Assembly (NCBI GenBank): GCA_039105265.1
Contig: JAPFFF010000010.1
Coordinates: 1,116,001-1,180,000 of the forward strand
Direction of reading: 5' to 3'
Length of the DNA: 64,000 bases
Source of the DNA: Tritrichomonas musculus
Lineage: Eukaryota; Parabasalia; Tritrichomonadida; Tritrichomonadidae
The notes under the pieces are model-generated. The model did not search any database. It was not told where the DNA came from and saw nothing but the letters and a program-made list of their open reading frames with translations. Shown here one piece after another: positions 1-9,134 of the stretch; position 1 is the stretch's first letter, and each line of letters starts with the position of its first letter. A program made the translations under genes and the position numbers.

Positions 1-621
1 GAATGGGAAAACGACTTATCAAGGAGACAGGGTCCATATGCATTTTTAGACACAGGAAATATAGTTCATATTGTACTAGCTAAATTTGTGAGAAGTACTT
101 ACAGGATGAATGATTGCATGCATTTTTGGAGAAGTGCTGTTCAAAATTCTCAAACAACAGCAAAAGATTGCGATGAATATAACAATCCTCGTTTTGGAAG
201 AATCATTCATCCATGCATGCTTAAATATGATACTTGGGTTCCGGCTGGTGCGTCTGTTGCTTTTGTAGGTGGAAACTTTTATCACTTTCCTTGTGATTGG
301 ATTAGTAGTACCGTAAATTATCAAAGTGCATCAGATAATCCATGGGGAACTGTTCATGAAATCAACCATCACCATCAAAGAAACTGGGCAAAGACACAAG
401 AAAGTGGTGAAATGTCAAATAATGCTGTTAACCTTGTCATTTATGCAAAACAAAATTTATGTTCAGTTCCTCGTCTTACTAGTGGATGGGCAAGATATTC
501 TTATGCATCATATGAATTGAATGATCAAGATAGTTACGGATTACAAAGATATTCAACTCTTCTTCATTTCTTTGAGGTTACAGAAGAAGGTATTGTTGCT
601 TGTGTCAAAGCATCCCAATAG
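1..621 (+). CDS. M60-like (enhancin-type) peptidase, 3' part
   Basis: The frame is open from the first base of the window, so the gene starts upstream and only about 206 C-terminal residues are visible. The motif HEINH (bases about 358-372), followed by HHQRNW and an Asn-rich segment, matches the zinc-binding HExxH and downstream GHxxQ-like pattern of the peptidase M60/enhancin family. Members in trichomonads are usually secreted or surface proteins thought to cut host mucin-type glycoproteins; that role is inferred from the family. The two motif histidines and the glutamate are present. The stop codon is TAG at 619-621, immediately abutting a MITE-like insertion. Codon use and base composition fit a host gene rather than the neighbouring Maverick. 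Confidence 0.75.
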   Translation, partial: EWENDLSRRQGPYAFLDTGNIVHIVLAKFVRSTYRMNDCMHFWRSAVQNSQTTAKDCDEYNNPRFGRIIHPCMLKYDTWVPAGASVAFVGGNFYHFPCDWISSTVNYQSASDNPWGTVHEINHHHQRNWAKTQESGEMSNNAVNLVIYAKQNLCSVPRLTSGWARYSYASYELNDQDSYGLQRYSTLLHFFEVTEEGIVACVKASQ

Positions 622-880
622 TAGTTATACATAGTGAAGGGGGGATAGATAACTAGTATAAGTAAATGAGGCTCCCCAGCTTTGAAAGGTACCGAAAGTG
701 ACAATAATTTGAGGTACTTTGGAGATGTTTTATATTATAGCTCCCTCGCTTTGAAAAGCTCCCTCGCTATAATAAACCACATCCCACTCAACCTCAAGCG
801 AACCCCACCCAGCCACCCACCACGGGGAGCCTCATTTGCTAATACTAGTTATCTATCCCCCTTCACTATGTATAACTACT
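620..880. mobile_element. MITE-like element with ~60 bp inverted ends
   Basis: The left end (AGTAGTTATACATAGTG..., 620-680) is the near-perfect reverse complement of the right end (820-880), with matching blocks including GATAACTAGTAT and AAATGAGGCTCCCC. The centre is short, holds repeated GCTCCCTCGCT motifs and has no coding capacity. This is the form of a non-autonomous DNA transposon. It lies directly on the stop codon of the peptidase gene, so it supplies that gene's 3' untranslated region. No clear target duplication could be settled. The autonomous family is not identified. Confidence 0.7.
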
Positions 881-1044
881 TAATACCAACCCATCTCATA
901 CATCCACTCATGCAACCATCTCATACATCCACTCAAGCAATCATCTCAAGCAATCATCTCATGCAACCATCACACACATCCACTCATGCAATCATCTCCC
1001 ATATCTCATCCCATACATCCACTCATGCAACCACTTCATGTACA
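881..1044. repeat. Degenerate ~25 bp minisatellite
   Basis: Imperfect tandem copies of a unit like CATACATCCACTCATGCAAC alternate with CATCTCAAGCAAT variants. No open gene is supported. It forms the left flank of Element 1 and ends at the target duplication CCCGA (1045-1049). Confidence 0.65.
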
Positions 1045-1049
1045 CCCGA

Positions 1050-1273
1050 AGTAGTATAGTATAGGCGGTGTCTCATACTTCGCCACCGCCTACACTGCTC
1101 GCCACCAAGCTCAGGTACACCTTCGCTTGGGCCTCGCTACCCGGCCAAATACCCTCTGAAAACCTATCGTAAGTACACACTCTCTATTTTCACTATTCCA
1201 CCAATGTCATCTCCAAGGTATGGAGTAGTTTTTGAGCTTTCTAATGGTGTTTTTTGAATTCTACACCCGAAAA
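1050..1273. repeat. Element 1 left terminal inverted repeat
   Basis: Matches the reverse complement of 25137-25360 with about one difference in 224 bp. It starts AGTAGTATAG and contains a perfect 9 bp stem (TAGGCGGTG at 1062-1070 with CACCGCCTA at 1084-1092, 13 nt loop). It is markedly richer in G+C than the interior. Target duplication CCCGA lies at 1045-1049. Confidence 0.95.
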
Positions 1274-1340
1274 TACGTTATTTCTTGTATTGGCACGACC
1301 CCGAAATATTGAGTAGAAATTGAGTTATGATCGATTTAAT

Positions 1341-1620
1341 ATTTTCTCTCAATTATTTTTATGCCAGAAGTATTTTTTTTTCTCTCAAATATTTTTATTT
1401 TAAAAGAATTTTATTTTCTCTCAATTATTTTTATGCCAGAAGTATATTTTTTTCTTTCAAATATTTATACGAAAAAAGAAAATTATTTTCTCTCAATTAT
1501 TTTTATGGCAGAAGAATTTTTTTCTATCAAATATTTATACGAAAAAAGAAAATTATTTTCTCTCAATTATTTTTGTGCCAGAAGTATATTTTTTCTCTCA
1601 AATATTTTGAATAAATTATT
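1341..1620. repeat. Four ~72 bp subterminal tandem repeats
   Basis: The phrase ATTTTCTCTCAATTATTTTT recurs at 1341, 1413, 1485 and 1555, each followed by a T-rich tract and TCAAATATTT. The spacing is 72, 72 and 70 bp. Overlapping open frames here are by-products of the repeat. Subterminal arrays of this sort may bind the element's integrase, replication or transcription proteins; that is inference. Confidence 0.75.
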
Positions 1621-1639
1621 TATATATAATGACCGATTT

Positions 1640-1960
1640 TTTGAATGAATAAATTTGTATGGTTGTAAATTTTTTGAAAGGATAAATCTGTGTGGTTGAG
1701 GTTATTTTGAATGATTATATTGCGTAGGTTCTCACTTTTTGAATGGGTAAATCTGTATGGTTGGGATATTTTTGAATAGGAACGCTGCGTACGATTACAC
1801 TTTTTCTGAGGACCTATCAAAACTTTTTGAGAGATTCGTTCCCACTTTTTCTGAGGACCGATCACAACTTTTTGAGAGGACCGATCACAACTTTTTGAGA
1901 GGACAGATCCCACTTTTTCTGAGAAAACTTTTTGATAAATAAACTTTTTGAATTAAAAAC
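1640..1960. repeat. Subterminal short-repeat block
   Basis: Two interleaved short repeats: copies of TTTTTGAA(T/A)GGGTAAATCTGTATGGTTG in the first half, and of CTTTTTGAGAGGACCGATCA or CTTTTTCTGAGGACCGATC in the second half. No gene is supported; the minus-strand open frame is a repeat artefact. Confidence 0.65.
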
Positions 1961-2397
1961 TTTTTCTGAGGTTTACGTGCCAAAATCCAACATCAATAAA
2001 AAAGTGACATTTTTTTACAAAATTCCCAAAAATTAATGACCCTTTAGAAAATTTCCAAATTTTTATAATTTTTTATAATTTTTTAAAATTTTTAAAATCT
2101 TAATAATAAAAATACATTACCCCATACACAAAAATATAAAAAATAAGAAAAATAAAAAAATAAAGAAAAAATTACTTACCCCCCTTCTCAAAATTACCCA
2201 ACAAGCAAAAAATAAGAAAAATAACTCAAATGCAAAAAGAAAATATAAAAATTACTTACCCCCCTTCTCAAAAAGTTTCAAAAATCTTAAAAATAAAAAA
2301 ATAAGAAAAATACATTACCCCATACCAAAAAAATTAAAAAATAAAAAAATAAAGAAAAATACATTACCCCATACCAAAAATATTTTATTTTTATAAA
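1961..2397. other. Non-coding A-rich leader of Element 1
   Basis: Very A-rich with recurring phrases such as ACTTACCCCCCTTCTCAAAA and ACATTACCCCATACCAAAAA (several copies between 2110 and 2380). There is no open frame of note. It precedes the first gene and may hold its promoter. Confidence 0.6.
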
Positions 2398-3714
2398 ATG
2401 TATCCAACACTTAATCCGGCTGAAGAACCAACACCTATACCAATTGAATATGTATATTTTTTAGAAGATGGGGAACGAGATATAAGTAAACCAAATCGAT
2501 ATTACTTTAATTTTCCTCAAGAATGGTGTACTTCAAATAGAGGGGAATCAATTGTAGGCGTGAGAAGAATTTTTATGTTGGCTAGAAGTAGAAAAATAGA
2601 ATTCACGCTTGGAGTTAGAAAATATAGACGAAACGAATTTGATAAACTTAAACATGATAATCCCCAATTTTCATATGAACAATTATTTTACCATCTTGAA
2701 GATGAACAAAAGAGTGAGGTATTCATAAATATAAATTCTTGGCTAAATAGAGAAAATGATTTACGAGAAATATGGAATGATATGAGAGCTGCTATTGAGG
2801 CAAAATTTGCAGAGTTTAATATTGGTGCGGATATAATCAATAAAGAACACAATTTTAATTTAGATAACCAAGAACTAAAATTAAGCACAAAATATTCTAA
2901 TTTAGTTACTGAATATCAAGATTTGCAAAAAGTAATAGAAGACCTCACAAATAAAATATTTAATGAGAAAGATGAAAAAGTGAAAGCTAAGCTACAAGAA
3001 GAATTAGATAAAAAGAATGAAGAAGATAAAATGAATATAAACCTCAGACGCAATGTTCAAAAAGAAATGGAAAAAATAAGAGAAGAAATCAAGTTAAGTG
3101 AACAGAAACCTACATTTATTGAGGAAAAAGAAGGACTAAGACAAAGAGATGTACAAACAGATGGTTATTATAATTATTCGGAGAATCATTTTACAGAAAT
3201 ATTCTATTCACCAACTAATGGAGAGATACTTCAAGGCAGTAAATATAAAAACTATTATGTTGACCTATCAATAAGTTTTAGAGTAAGACCAAAAGATGAT
3301 CTTTCACCATATAGACGATATGATTTTAATGATGTATTCAATATAGGTTATGAAGATTTTAATAATAACCCATGGGATTATATGGATCCTGAAAAACCTG
3401 TCAAGGATAAAGATGGGAATATTATTAGATATGAAGGGAAATGGATGAGGGAAATAAAGTTTAAAAATGTTTGGGATAGACATTCGTGTTCAATATACTC
3501 TTCATTAGCTGAGCAGTCAAATAAATATTATTTAGGCAATAGTCAAATAGACTTTTACCCAATCAAGTACTTCAAGCTAAACTCAACAGATCAAAGATTT
3601 TGGGTAGAATTCAATTCAGGGCGTCATAATAATATTCCTGTTCTGGTACCAAACAATGAATCATTTGTCATTGAAATGCAATTATTACCATTTAAGAAGA
3701 TGCTTTACATTTAA
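2398..3714 (+). CDS. Element 1 438-residue protein, possible structural protein
   Basis: First gene of the rightward cluster, ending 11 bp before the integrase. I do not recognise the family. The N-terminal ~130 residues look globular; residues about 170-245 form a long charged coiled coil (Lys/Glu-rich heptads); the C-terminal third is again globular, rich in Tyr, Phe and Asn, with segments such as IDFYPIKYFKL and FWVEFNSG. A coiled-coil stalk between two globular parts, and its place beside the packaging and capsid genes, would suit a minor virion component. That is inference from context only. Confidence 0.55.
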   Translation: MYPTLNPAEEPTPIPIEYVYFLEDGERDISKPNRYYFNFPQEWCTSNRGESIVGVRRIFMLARSRKIEFTLGVRKYRRNEFDKLKHDNPQFSYEQLFYHLEDEQKSEVFININSWLNRENDLREIWNDMRAAIEAKFAEFNIGADIINKEHNFNLDNQELKLSTKYSNLVTEYQDLQKVIEDLTNKIFNEKDEKVKAKLQEELDKKNEEDKMNINLRRNVQKEMEKIREEIKLSEQKPTFIEEKEGLRQRDVQTDGYYNYSENHFTEIFYSPTNGEILQGSKYKNYYVDLSISFRVRPKDDLSPYRRYDFNDVFNIGYEDFNNNPWDYMDPEKPVKDKDGNIIRYEGKWMREIKFKNVWDRHSCSIYSSLAEQSNKYYLGNSQIDFYPIKYFKLNSTDQRFWVEFNSGRHNNIPVLVPNNESFVIEMQLLPFKKMLYI

Positions 3715-3725
3715 GACTAATTTAA

Positions 3726-4811
3726 ATGAACAAAAAGCATTTTAAGACAATTAATGAGCTTCATTCTTTTTTTCCTTGGAGATCTGCCTCTAAATTTGTT
3801 CCACTCGAAAAACGATATGGATTCACAGAAGAAGCCGCATTAGATTATTTAAGGAAGATAGTACATGATGTAAAGGTACCAAAGGCAAAGTTTATGAATA
3901 TCTATTCTAAACACTCTGGAGGATATCAAATGGACACATTCATCAATGATAAGACAAAGGATGGTCTCAACTATTTGATGCTAATTAATATTAACACAAG
4001 AAAAGCATATTGTTATCCAATGAAGGGGAAAGGTGCAAAAGAAGTAGTCAAGGCATTAAATAAATTTTTTAAGGACGAGCCAGATGTCTATTCGATAACA
4101 TCAGATCAGGATGCTGCTTACTTGTCCAATGATGTATTACAGTTGATGAAGACCAAAAATATTGTTTACACTACTACCGAGGATAATAATCATAATGTAC
4201 TAGGTATCATAAATAGGTTCATGAGAACGATTAGAGACATGGTAGGCGAGAACAGGTTCATCAATGAGAAAGAAATGGATAGTTTAATAGATTCATACAA
4301 CAATTCTCCCCACAGATCATTGGACTATAAGATACCAAACGAGATGACAGAGAAAGATGAAAAAGAATATGTAAAAACCAAGTCGCAAAACAATCCATAT
4401 GACTTTAAGCCAAATGATAGAGTTAGAATTATTCAGGCTAAGGAGCCATTTTCGAAGCGCAGGAACAAGGTAAGCAAGGAAGCATATATAGTTGATTCAA
4501 AGGCTGGGAACCAATTTATAATTAAGTCCAAAGATGAGTCAATAGACAAACTCCCTGGTTATAGGTTAATCAAGACACAAAACAAAAATATTGCACAAAC
4601 ACTTAAGGGAGGCAAGAGAGGTATTGTGGAGAAGATTATTTCTTATGATACAACAAAGAACAAATATAAAATTAAATACAGCGAAGGTACAGAAGACATC
4701 ATACCGGCTAAAAATTTACGAGAAGGTGCTCCAACAAAGCTATCTAATCTTGAAGTGGATTACTGGTCAAAGAAGAAAAATATACCCAACAATATAAAGA
4801 AATGGATTTAA
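3726..4811 (+). CDS. Retroviral-type integrase (Maverick c-integrase)
   Basis: 361 residues. An RNase H-fold core is visible: an acidic motif at about residue 70 (QMDTF), a second at about 127 (TSDQDA), a helix RFMRTIRDMVG (164-174) in the third-motif region, and the integrase signature YNNSPHRSL (191-199). The C-terminal part (about 305-340) contains a small beta-rich segment KYKIKYSEGTEDI resembling an SH3/chromo-like module that often ends Maverick integrases. The enzyme inserts the element and produces the 5-6 bp target duplication. It lies between the 438-residue protein and the ATPase, 10-11 bp from each. Confidence 0.9.
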   Translation: MNKKHFKTINELHSFFPWRSASKFVPLEKRYGFTEEAALDYLRKIVHDVKVPKAKFMNIYSKHSGGYQMDTFINDKTKDGLNYLMLININTRKAYCYPMKGKGAKEVVKALNKFFKDEPDVYSITSDQDAAYLSNDVLQLMKTKNIVYTTTEDNNHNVLGIINRFMRTIRDMVGENRFINEKEMDSLIDSYNNSPHRSLDYKIPNEMTEKDEKEYVKTKSQNNPYDFKPNDRVRIIQAKEPFSKRRNKVSKEAYIVDSKAGNQFIIKSKDESIDKLPGYRLIKTQNKNIAQTLKGGKRGIVEKIISYDTTKNKYKIKYSEGTEDIIPAKNLREGAPTKLSNLEVDYWSKKKNIPNNIKKWI

Positions 4812-4821
4812 CCACAAATAA

Positions 4822-5679
4822 ATGTCTAAACAAATAATGAAAGAAGTGGAATCCTTAATCCAAAAGACAATGAAGAAGAACCAGAAAGAGATAGAGGGAG
4901 CATTGATGAAGCCATTACATCCTTCCTATCCTTTTAGTACGAATGGAATTTATTTTCTTATTGGTAAACCAGGTGCAGGTAAGAGTTATTGGTTGTGGAA
5001 ACACATACTAATTACTGAACGTCTATTTAAGCATCCGTACTATCAAAAAATAATATTTTGCTCAAGTTCTGGAAAAGCAGACAAAACGGCTGAGGCAATG
5101 AGTAAAGAGGTAAAGACACCAATAGTATATCTTAATGAAGCCCAATTGATGGATTACCTAAAGAAACATCTAAAGAGAAAAATAAAATATTATGCAATGG
5201 TTAAACATGTATTATCAAAAATGAAGGAAACAAATGAAGAAATGCAAAGACTTATAAACAAGCACTCCCTCCAAGAAATAGATGATAGAATAGTATATAT
5301 AGCCAATAAGTTAGTAAAATACCAAACCTCTTCTTACCCATATAACACACTAATAATATTGGATGACTGTGCAGGAAGCGATTTGTTAACACATAATAAT
5401 ACAGAATTCCTTAGACTATTAACCAAGACAAGACATTATAATATTACCTGCATCATGGCTATTCAGACAATCAGATTCGTACACATAAATGCAAAAAGAT
5501 TGGCCACGGATATCATATGCTATAGTGGATACTCAGAAGAAGATTTTACTTCCTTGCTTCAACAAACAAATAACAACCTTAATATCAAGAAGACGGTAAA
5601 AGAATATTTACAGCATAGAGATCTTCATTCAAAATTTATTATGAACATAACCGCCAATAAATATTACTTTGAAAAGTAG
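4822..5679 (+). CDS. FtsK/HerA-type DNA packaging ATPase
   Basis: 285 residues, the usual length for Polinton packaging ATPases. Walker A is GKPGAGKS (about 48-55) and Walker B is LIILDDC (about 176-182), followed by a sensor-like stretch FLRLLTKTRHYNITCIMAIQ. The family is known to pump DNA into double-jelly-roll capsids. Ten bases separate it from the integrase stop, suggesting coordinated expression with integrase and capsid genes. The equivalent genes in this window are at 44812-45756 and 42506-42903. Confidence 0.88.
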   Translation: MSKQIMKEVESLIQKTMKKNQKEIEGALMKPLHPSYPFSTNGIYFLIGKPGAGKSYWLWKHILITERLFKHPYYQKIIFCSSSGKADKTAEAMSKEVKTPIVYLNEAQLMDYLKKHLKRKIKYYAMVKHVLSKMKETNEEMQRLINKHSLQEIDDRIVYIANKLVKYQTSSYPYNTLIILDDCAGSDLLTHNNTEFLRLLTKTRHYNITCIMAIQTIRFVHINAKRLATDIICYSGYSEEDFTSLLQQTNNNLNIKKTVKEYLQHRDLHSKFIMNITANKYYFEK

Positions 5680-5696
5680 TTTTATTTGTAAATTAA

Positions 5697-6227
5697 ATGC
5701 CTTCAGGAACAATCGATTCTGGAAAATATATTCAATCTACTACACCAGATTCTGGTGGTAGTACTTTTGGGAAATTTATAAATAATGCATGGAATTCTGT
5801 AAAATCTGGTTTTGGGAAAGTAAGTAAATTCATTGGTGATAGTGCAGTTGGGAAAGCTGGCAAGTGGGTTTGGAAGAATAAGATACCGGTACTAAATACC
5901 GTAGGAGGAGCAACACAAGCTTTTGGAACAATAACGGGTAATCCAGCAGCAATAGGTATAGGTAAAGGATTGACAACAATAGCAAGTGGAATAAAAGAAG
6001 GAGAAGTAAAGGCAGCATTAGAAAAGAATATAGCAGAAAGACAACCTAATCCGTTAGGTAGTAATGTAATGTATGCAGATTTTCCACGCATTCATTATTC
6101 GAGAAAGCCAGCTGCTTATAAAATATATCAGAACAGAAGTAAATATGTGGACGAAGCAGAAGCACATATAGCGAAATTGAATAAAAGAAAGAGAAAGAAA
6201 TCAAGAAAAACAAAGAAAACTCAATAA
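5697..6227 (+). CDS. Gly/Ala-rich membrane-active minor capsid-like protein
   Basis: 176 residues. The N-terminal half is Gly-, Ala-, Val- and Ile-rich with amphipathic stretches (for example KFIGDSAVGKAGKWVWKNKI and hydrophobic Gly/Ala repeats near residues 60-95); the C-terminal end is very basic (KRKRKKSRKTKK). The composition and position resemble adenovirus protein VI/X-type minor capsid or core proteins that help membrane penetration and DNA condensation; no sequence family can be proved by eye. Shorter 84-residue relatives lie beside the capsid genes of Elements 2 and 3 (41662-41916, 62653-62907). Confidence 0.6.
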   Translation: MPSGTIDSGKYIQSTTPDSGGSTFGKFINNAWNSVKSGFGKVSKFIGDSAVGKAGKWVWKNKIPVLNTVGGATQAFGTITGNPAAIGIGKGLTTIASGIKEGEVKAALEKNIAERQPNPLGSNVMYADFPRIHYSRKPAAYKIYQNRSKYVDEAEAHIAKLNKRKRKKSRKTKKTQ

Positions 6228-6259
6228 AACTCAATAAAATGATTTTTTTTATCAATTAA

Positions 6260-6826
6260 ATGTCTAAGCATTTGACAGGATCAAAAAGATTACAAGTAAT
6301 ACAGAACTGGCTTAATGGTCGTGAGGACCCTGATTGGGATGTACTTCCTACCAAAAAAGAAAACAAATATATAGTAAAAAGAAGAGAGCAACCATTAACA
6401 AAACCACCACCTGAACCATTAACTAAAACAGAAACGATTGAAGAAAAAGTTGTTGGTCAGAATTCCGACCCACCTGAGGAACCGGTAAAAGAAATACCAA
6501 AACCCAAAAAACCAATAATTGAAGAACAACCAAAACAAGTATATGACCCAACAATAAATATAGAAATACTAAACCAATTAAAGCTATTAGGCGAAGAGTT
6601 TAAAAACGAAAGGGCTAAGAAAGAACAGAAGAAAATGATAAAAGATGTAATACAAAAACAAATGAGAAAACCATATTATCCACAGTTTACTCAGCCACAA
6701 TACATAAACGCCTTGAGCCAAGAACCAAATCAAATAGAAGACGAATCAGAAGAGGAACCAATACCAGTAATCCCACCTCAACCTATTCGTAGAAGACGAA
6801 ATAATATTTTCTCTGATATGATTTAA
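6260..6826 (+). CDS. Pro/Glu/Lys-rich 188-residue protein
   Basis: Start ATG follows the T-rich leader ending TTTTTTATCAATTAAATG. Residues 1-45 look ordered (WLNGREDPDWDVLPTKKENKY), 45-100 are Pro/Glu/Lys-rich and probably disordered, 105-140 could form a helix, and the C-terminus is Pro-rich and basic (PIRRRRNN). The family is not recognised. Sitting immediately before the major capsid gene, it may be a scaffold or accessory virion protein; that is inference. Confidence 0.55.
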   Translation: MSKHLTGSKRLQVIQNWLNGREDPDWDVLPTKKENKYIVKRREQPLTKPPPEPLTKTETIEEKVVGQNSDPPEEPVKEIPKPKKPIIEEQPKQVYDPTINIEILNQLKLLGEEFKNERAKKEQKKMIKDVIQKQMRKPYYPQFTQPQYINALSQEPNQIEDESEEEPIPVIPPQPIRRRRNNIFSDMI

Positions 6827-6857
6827 TTTGCTTTTGTTATTTTTCTCAAAAGAAAAT

Positions 6858-8432
6858 ATGTTAAATCCAGAAATTGAACTAAGGACGTCAGCTGAAACAT
6901 GTACCCAAATTGCTAGCTATTTTGATATTGTTGATAATTGTATAGCCTTGTCAGATACCAACAAGCAATACACAATTAGTCCACAAACATCATATTCTCC
7001 ATCGCCTCCAATACCTCAAGGCTCATATACAAGTGCAATTATATCACCTAACACAAACAATACAGCAGACATATATAATGGATTTATTAGAGCTGACATG
7101 GAGGTAAAGATTAAAGAAATGGCAGAACAAGAAGTTAAAGCAACAATTGATGGTGAATATCAATTCAACAGAGTATGGTTTGGTTTCAAGGATGCTAGAG
7201 ATGCTGTTGAGAAATATGAAATAGTAGCTAACGGAATAACGATATATACCCAGAACTTTGGTTGCGAAGAATCATTTCTAACTGCATGTTGCGCCAACGA
7301 AACAACAAAGAGAGCAGATGTATATTCAAAGGCTAGACATAAAGATATATGGAATGGTAATTCAGGCAGCAGAACAGGATTTATTGTTGATTGGGCCGAA
7401 GGATGGAAAGACAAAACATATAAAATTCACCTAAAGATTGATTTAAGAAGGTTCTTACCATTATCAAATATTAAATACCTTCCAGCATTTGCAGGCAAGA
7501 TTGAACTCAGATTATTCTTTTCATGTGAAGGTATGGTATGTTGTCCAATGGGTCCAGGAAAAAGTTTTGAACATAATAATGTCGTTAATTCAACTTACAC
7601 ATTACCAATCATCACAAATGAATTTACACCCATTAAAGAACCAATTATTATGTATACAGGTTTAACCAATAAAGTACTAACAGCAAAAGACAGAACATTT
7701 CAAGTCACTGAATATAAAGTTACTGAGTGTTCATCTATTATTCCTTGTTTTGGTATAGAAGATAATATTTATTCCAGTCTAGTACAAAGATATGCTGACC
7801 CAACTCATCCACTAACATTTCCAACCCAAACACTTTCTGTCTATACTACTACTGCTCCATTAAAGAATCCGAATTGTAAATCCACCTGCACCATTACTCC
7901 ACGTTTTGTTGATTCCATATTTTGTCTATTTCCAGAAAAGCATACCCACCATACAGTATTTAGGAATCCACAATTTAAGTTATTCCAATTAAACTGTGGA
8001 GGATATGGAAACATTCCTGCAAAGCCATTTGGTACAACTGTTGAATACCCAGAGTTCCTTGAATATTGTCAGAACGCAATGAACATGAATGGAGGACAGA
8101 GTGGATTTAATAAAGAAGTTGTTGCATCATTAACCAATGACCAACCATACGCACGCTCTATTGGAAATTATCCTGATGACCGAACAAGTTTCTTTATTGC
8201 TCTCCCAACTGAAACTGATAATACTTATCAACAGGGATTAACCTCTTTGTCACCAATCAATTTTGAAATAATTGTAACACAAGAAACAGGTGACAATACA
8301 TATGCAAAAGATGTTCAAACACCACCTTTAATATGCCTCTTATTTGATTCTTCTATATCTATTCTTGTTCAACCAAATGGTATGCCACCTTTAGTTCGCC
8401 TTGGAAATTATGATTTGACCTCTAGAGAATGA
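6858..8432 (+). CDS. Major capsid protein (double jelly-roll type)
   Basis: About 524 residues. The open frame extends upstream, but the ATG at 6858 follows the T-rich/CTCAAAAGAAAAT leader seen before other genes and begins MLNPEIEL. The block VWFGFKDARDAVEKYEI aligns with FVGFKSSNQLFDRLEI of the Element 3 capsid and FVGFKNAVEFYEDCRF of Element 2, and each is followed by a KxxxxxIW-type segment. This is the hallmark region of Polinton major capsid proteins, which form trimeric hexons with two jelly-roll folds. It is shorter than the 641-647 residue capsids of Elements 2 and 3, marking a separate lineage. Confidence 0.75.
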   Translation: MLNPEIELRTSAETCTQIASYFDIVDNCIALSDTNKQYTISPQTSYSPSPPIPQGSYTSAIISPNTNNTADIYNGFIRADMEVKIKEMAEQEVKATIDGEYQFNRVWFGFKDARDAVEKYEIVANGITIYTQNFGCEESFLTACCANETTKRADVYSKARHKDIWNGNSGSRTGFIVDWAEGWKDKTYKIHLKIDLRRFLPLSNIKYLPAFAGKIELRLFFSCEGMVCCPMGPGKSFEHNNVVNSTYTLPIITNEFTPIKEPIIMYTGLTNKVLTAKDRTFQVTEYKVTECSSIIPCFGIEDNIYSSLVQRYADPTHPLTFPTQTLSVYTTTAPLKNPNCKSTCTITPRFVDSIFCLFPEKHTHHTVFRNPQFKLFQLNCGGYGNIPAKPFGTTVEYPEFLEYCQNAMNMNGGQSGFNKEVVASLTNDQPYARSIGNYPDDRTSFFIALPTETDNTYQQGLTSLSPINFEIIVTQETGDNTYAKDVQTPPLICLLFDSSISILVQPNGMPPLVRLGNYDLTSRE

Positions 8433-8437
8433 AAACA

Positions 8438-8464
8438 GTTTTGACATCCATTTTTATTTTTGTA
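8438..8464 (+). promoter_or_regulatory. 27 bp conserved upstream motif, copy 1
   Basis: GTTTTGACATCC followed by the tract ATTTTTATTTTTGTA ends one base before ATG 8465. The same 27 bases recur exactly at 10283-10309, upstream of another gene. Placement on the coding side of start codons suggests a promoter or 5' leader. It decides the start of the 8465 gene, making the longer upstream frame unlikely. Confidence 0.6.
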
Positions 8465-9001
8465 ATGTCAAGTGAAAATGAATTGCCTCTTCATGATACT
8501 CCTATTGGTTCACCTCAATATCAATTATCACCAAACATGCAAAATTTAAATAATAGTTTTCAAAACTTTGTTGTCAATAATGAAATTGATGATTGGGAAA
8601 TAGACCGTGATTTTAATGAACCTAAATCAACGTCTCCAAACGAAGAAGAATTTTATGCAGGAATCAATCAAATTGTAGAAAAACAATTAGAAGAACATCC
8701 AGCAAATCCAAACCGTCATGGAAATCCAAGACCTCCAAACCCACAAGATGTATTTGGAAAAAGTTATCATGACCGAGATGATTTTGGGAACTTTTTGAAA
8801 ATTCTTGAAAAAAGAGAATATCCATCAGACGAAATCATAAATCTGTACAATCAATTTTTTCATACAAATATCAATATTCAAAGTTTTGGGAAACTTATCG
8901 ACATCAAAAAAAATTTTAAAGCAAGAAGAAAAACAATTGGTGGAATAAGAAAAACTTATTATAAAAGAAGAAAAGAATCGAACCGCCACATACCGGTTTG
9001 A
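8465..9001 (+). CDS. Hypothetical acidic-to-basic protein, 178 residues
   Basis: Starts just after the conserved 27 bp leader, with MSSENELPL. The first ~100 residues are acidic and Asn/Pro-rich; the middle holds FGNFLKILEKREYPSDEI, and the C-terminus is strongly basic (KNFKARRKTIGG and YYKRRKESNRH). No family is recognised. The last codons and the stop lie inside a 20 bp GC-rich tandem repeat, so the extreme C-terminus is repeat-derived. It directly follows the capsid gene and could be a DNA-binding core protein; that is inference. Confidence 0.55.
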   Translation: MSSENELPLHDTPIGSPQYQLSPNMQNLNNSFQNFVVNNEIDDWEIDRDFNEPKSTSPNEEEFYAGINQIVEKQLEEHPANPNRHGNPRPPNPQDVFGKSYHDRDDFGNFLKILEKREYPSDEIINLYNQFFHTNINIQSFGKLIDIKKNFKARRKTIGGIRKTYYKRRKESNRHIPV

Positions 9002-9040
9002 TCCGCCTCATGCCGGTTTGAACCGGCTCATGCCGGCACA
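8981..9040. repeat. Three 20 bp GC-rich tandem repeats
   Basis: Exact 20 bp periods at 8981-9000, 9001-9020 and 9021-9040, for example ATCCGCCTCATGCCGGTTTG. Neighbouring units contain complementary CCGG cores that could fold. It spans the stop codon of the preceding gene and stands out from the AT-rich surroundings; a 3' end or termination role is possible. Confidence 0.75.
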
Positions 9041-9134
9041 AGCAAAAAGTAAATAAAAATTTTCACTCACAAAAAGTTATTAAGGTCATTCTATTTTTAT
9101 TTTTATTTTTTTATTTTCTTGTTACATAAATAAA

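Noticed and set aside
882-1044. Short basic/His-Thr-rich protein across 682-1059
   Set aside because: The frame runs through the MITE-like element and the minisatellite and has repetitive composition only.
1327-1942. Several 60-97 codon frames inside the left end of Element 1
   Set aside because: All come from ~72 bp and shorter tandem repeats without coding signals.
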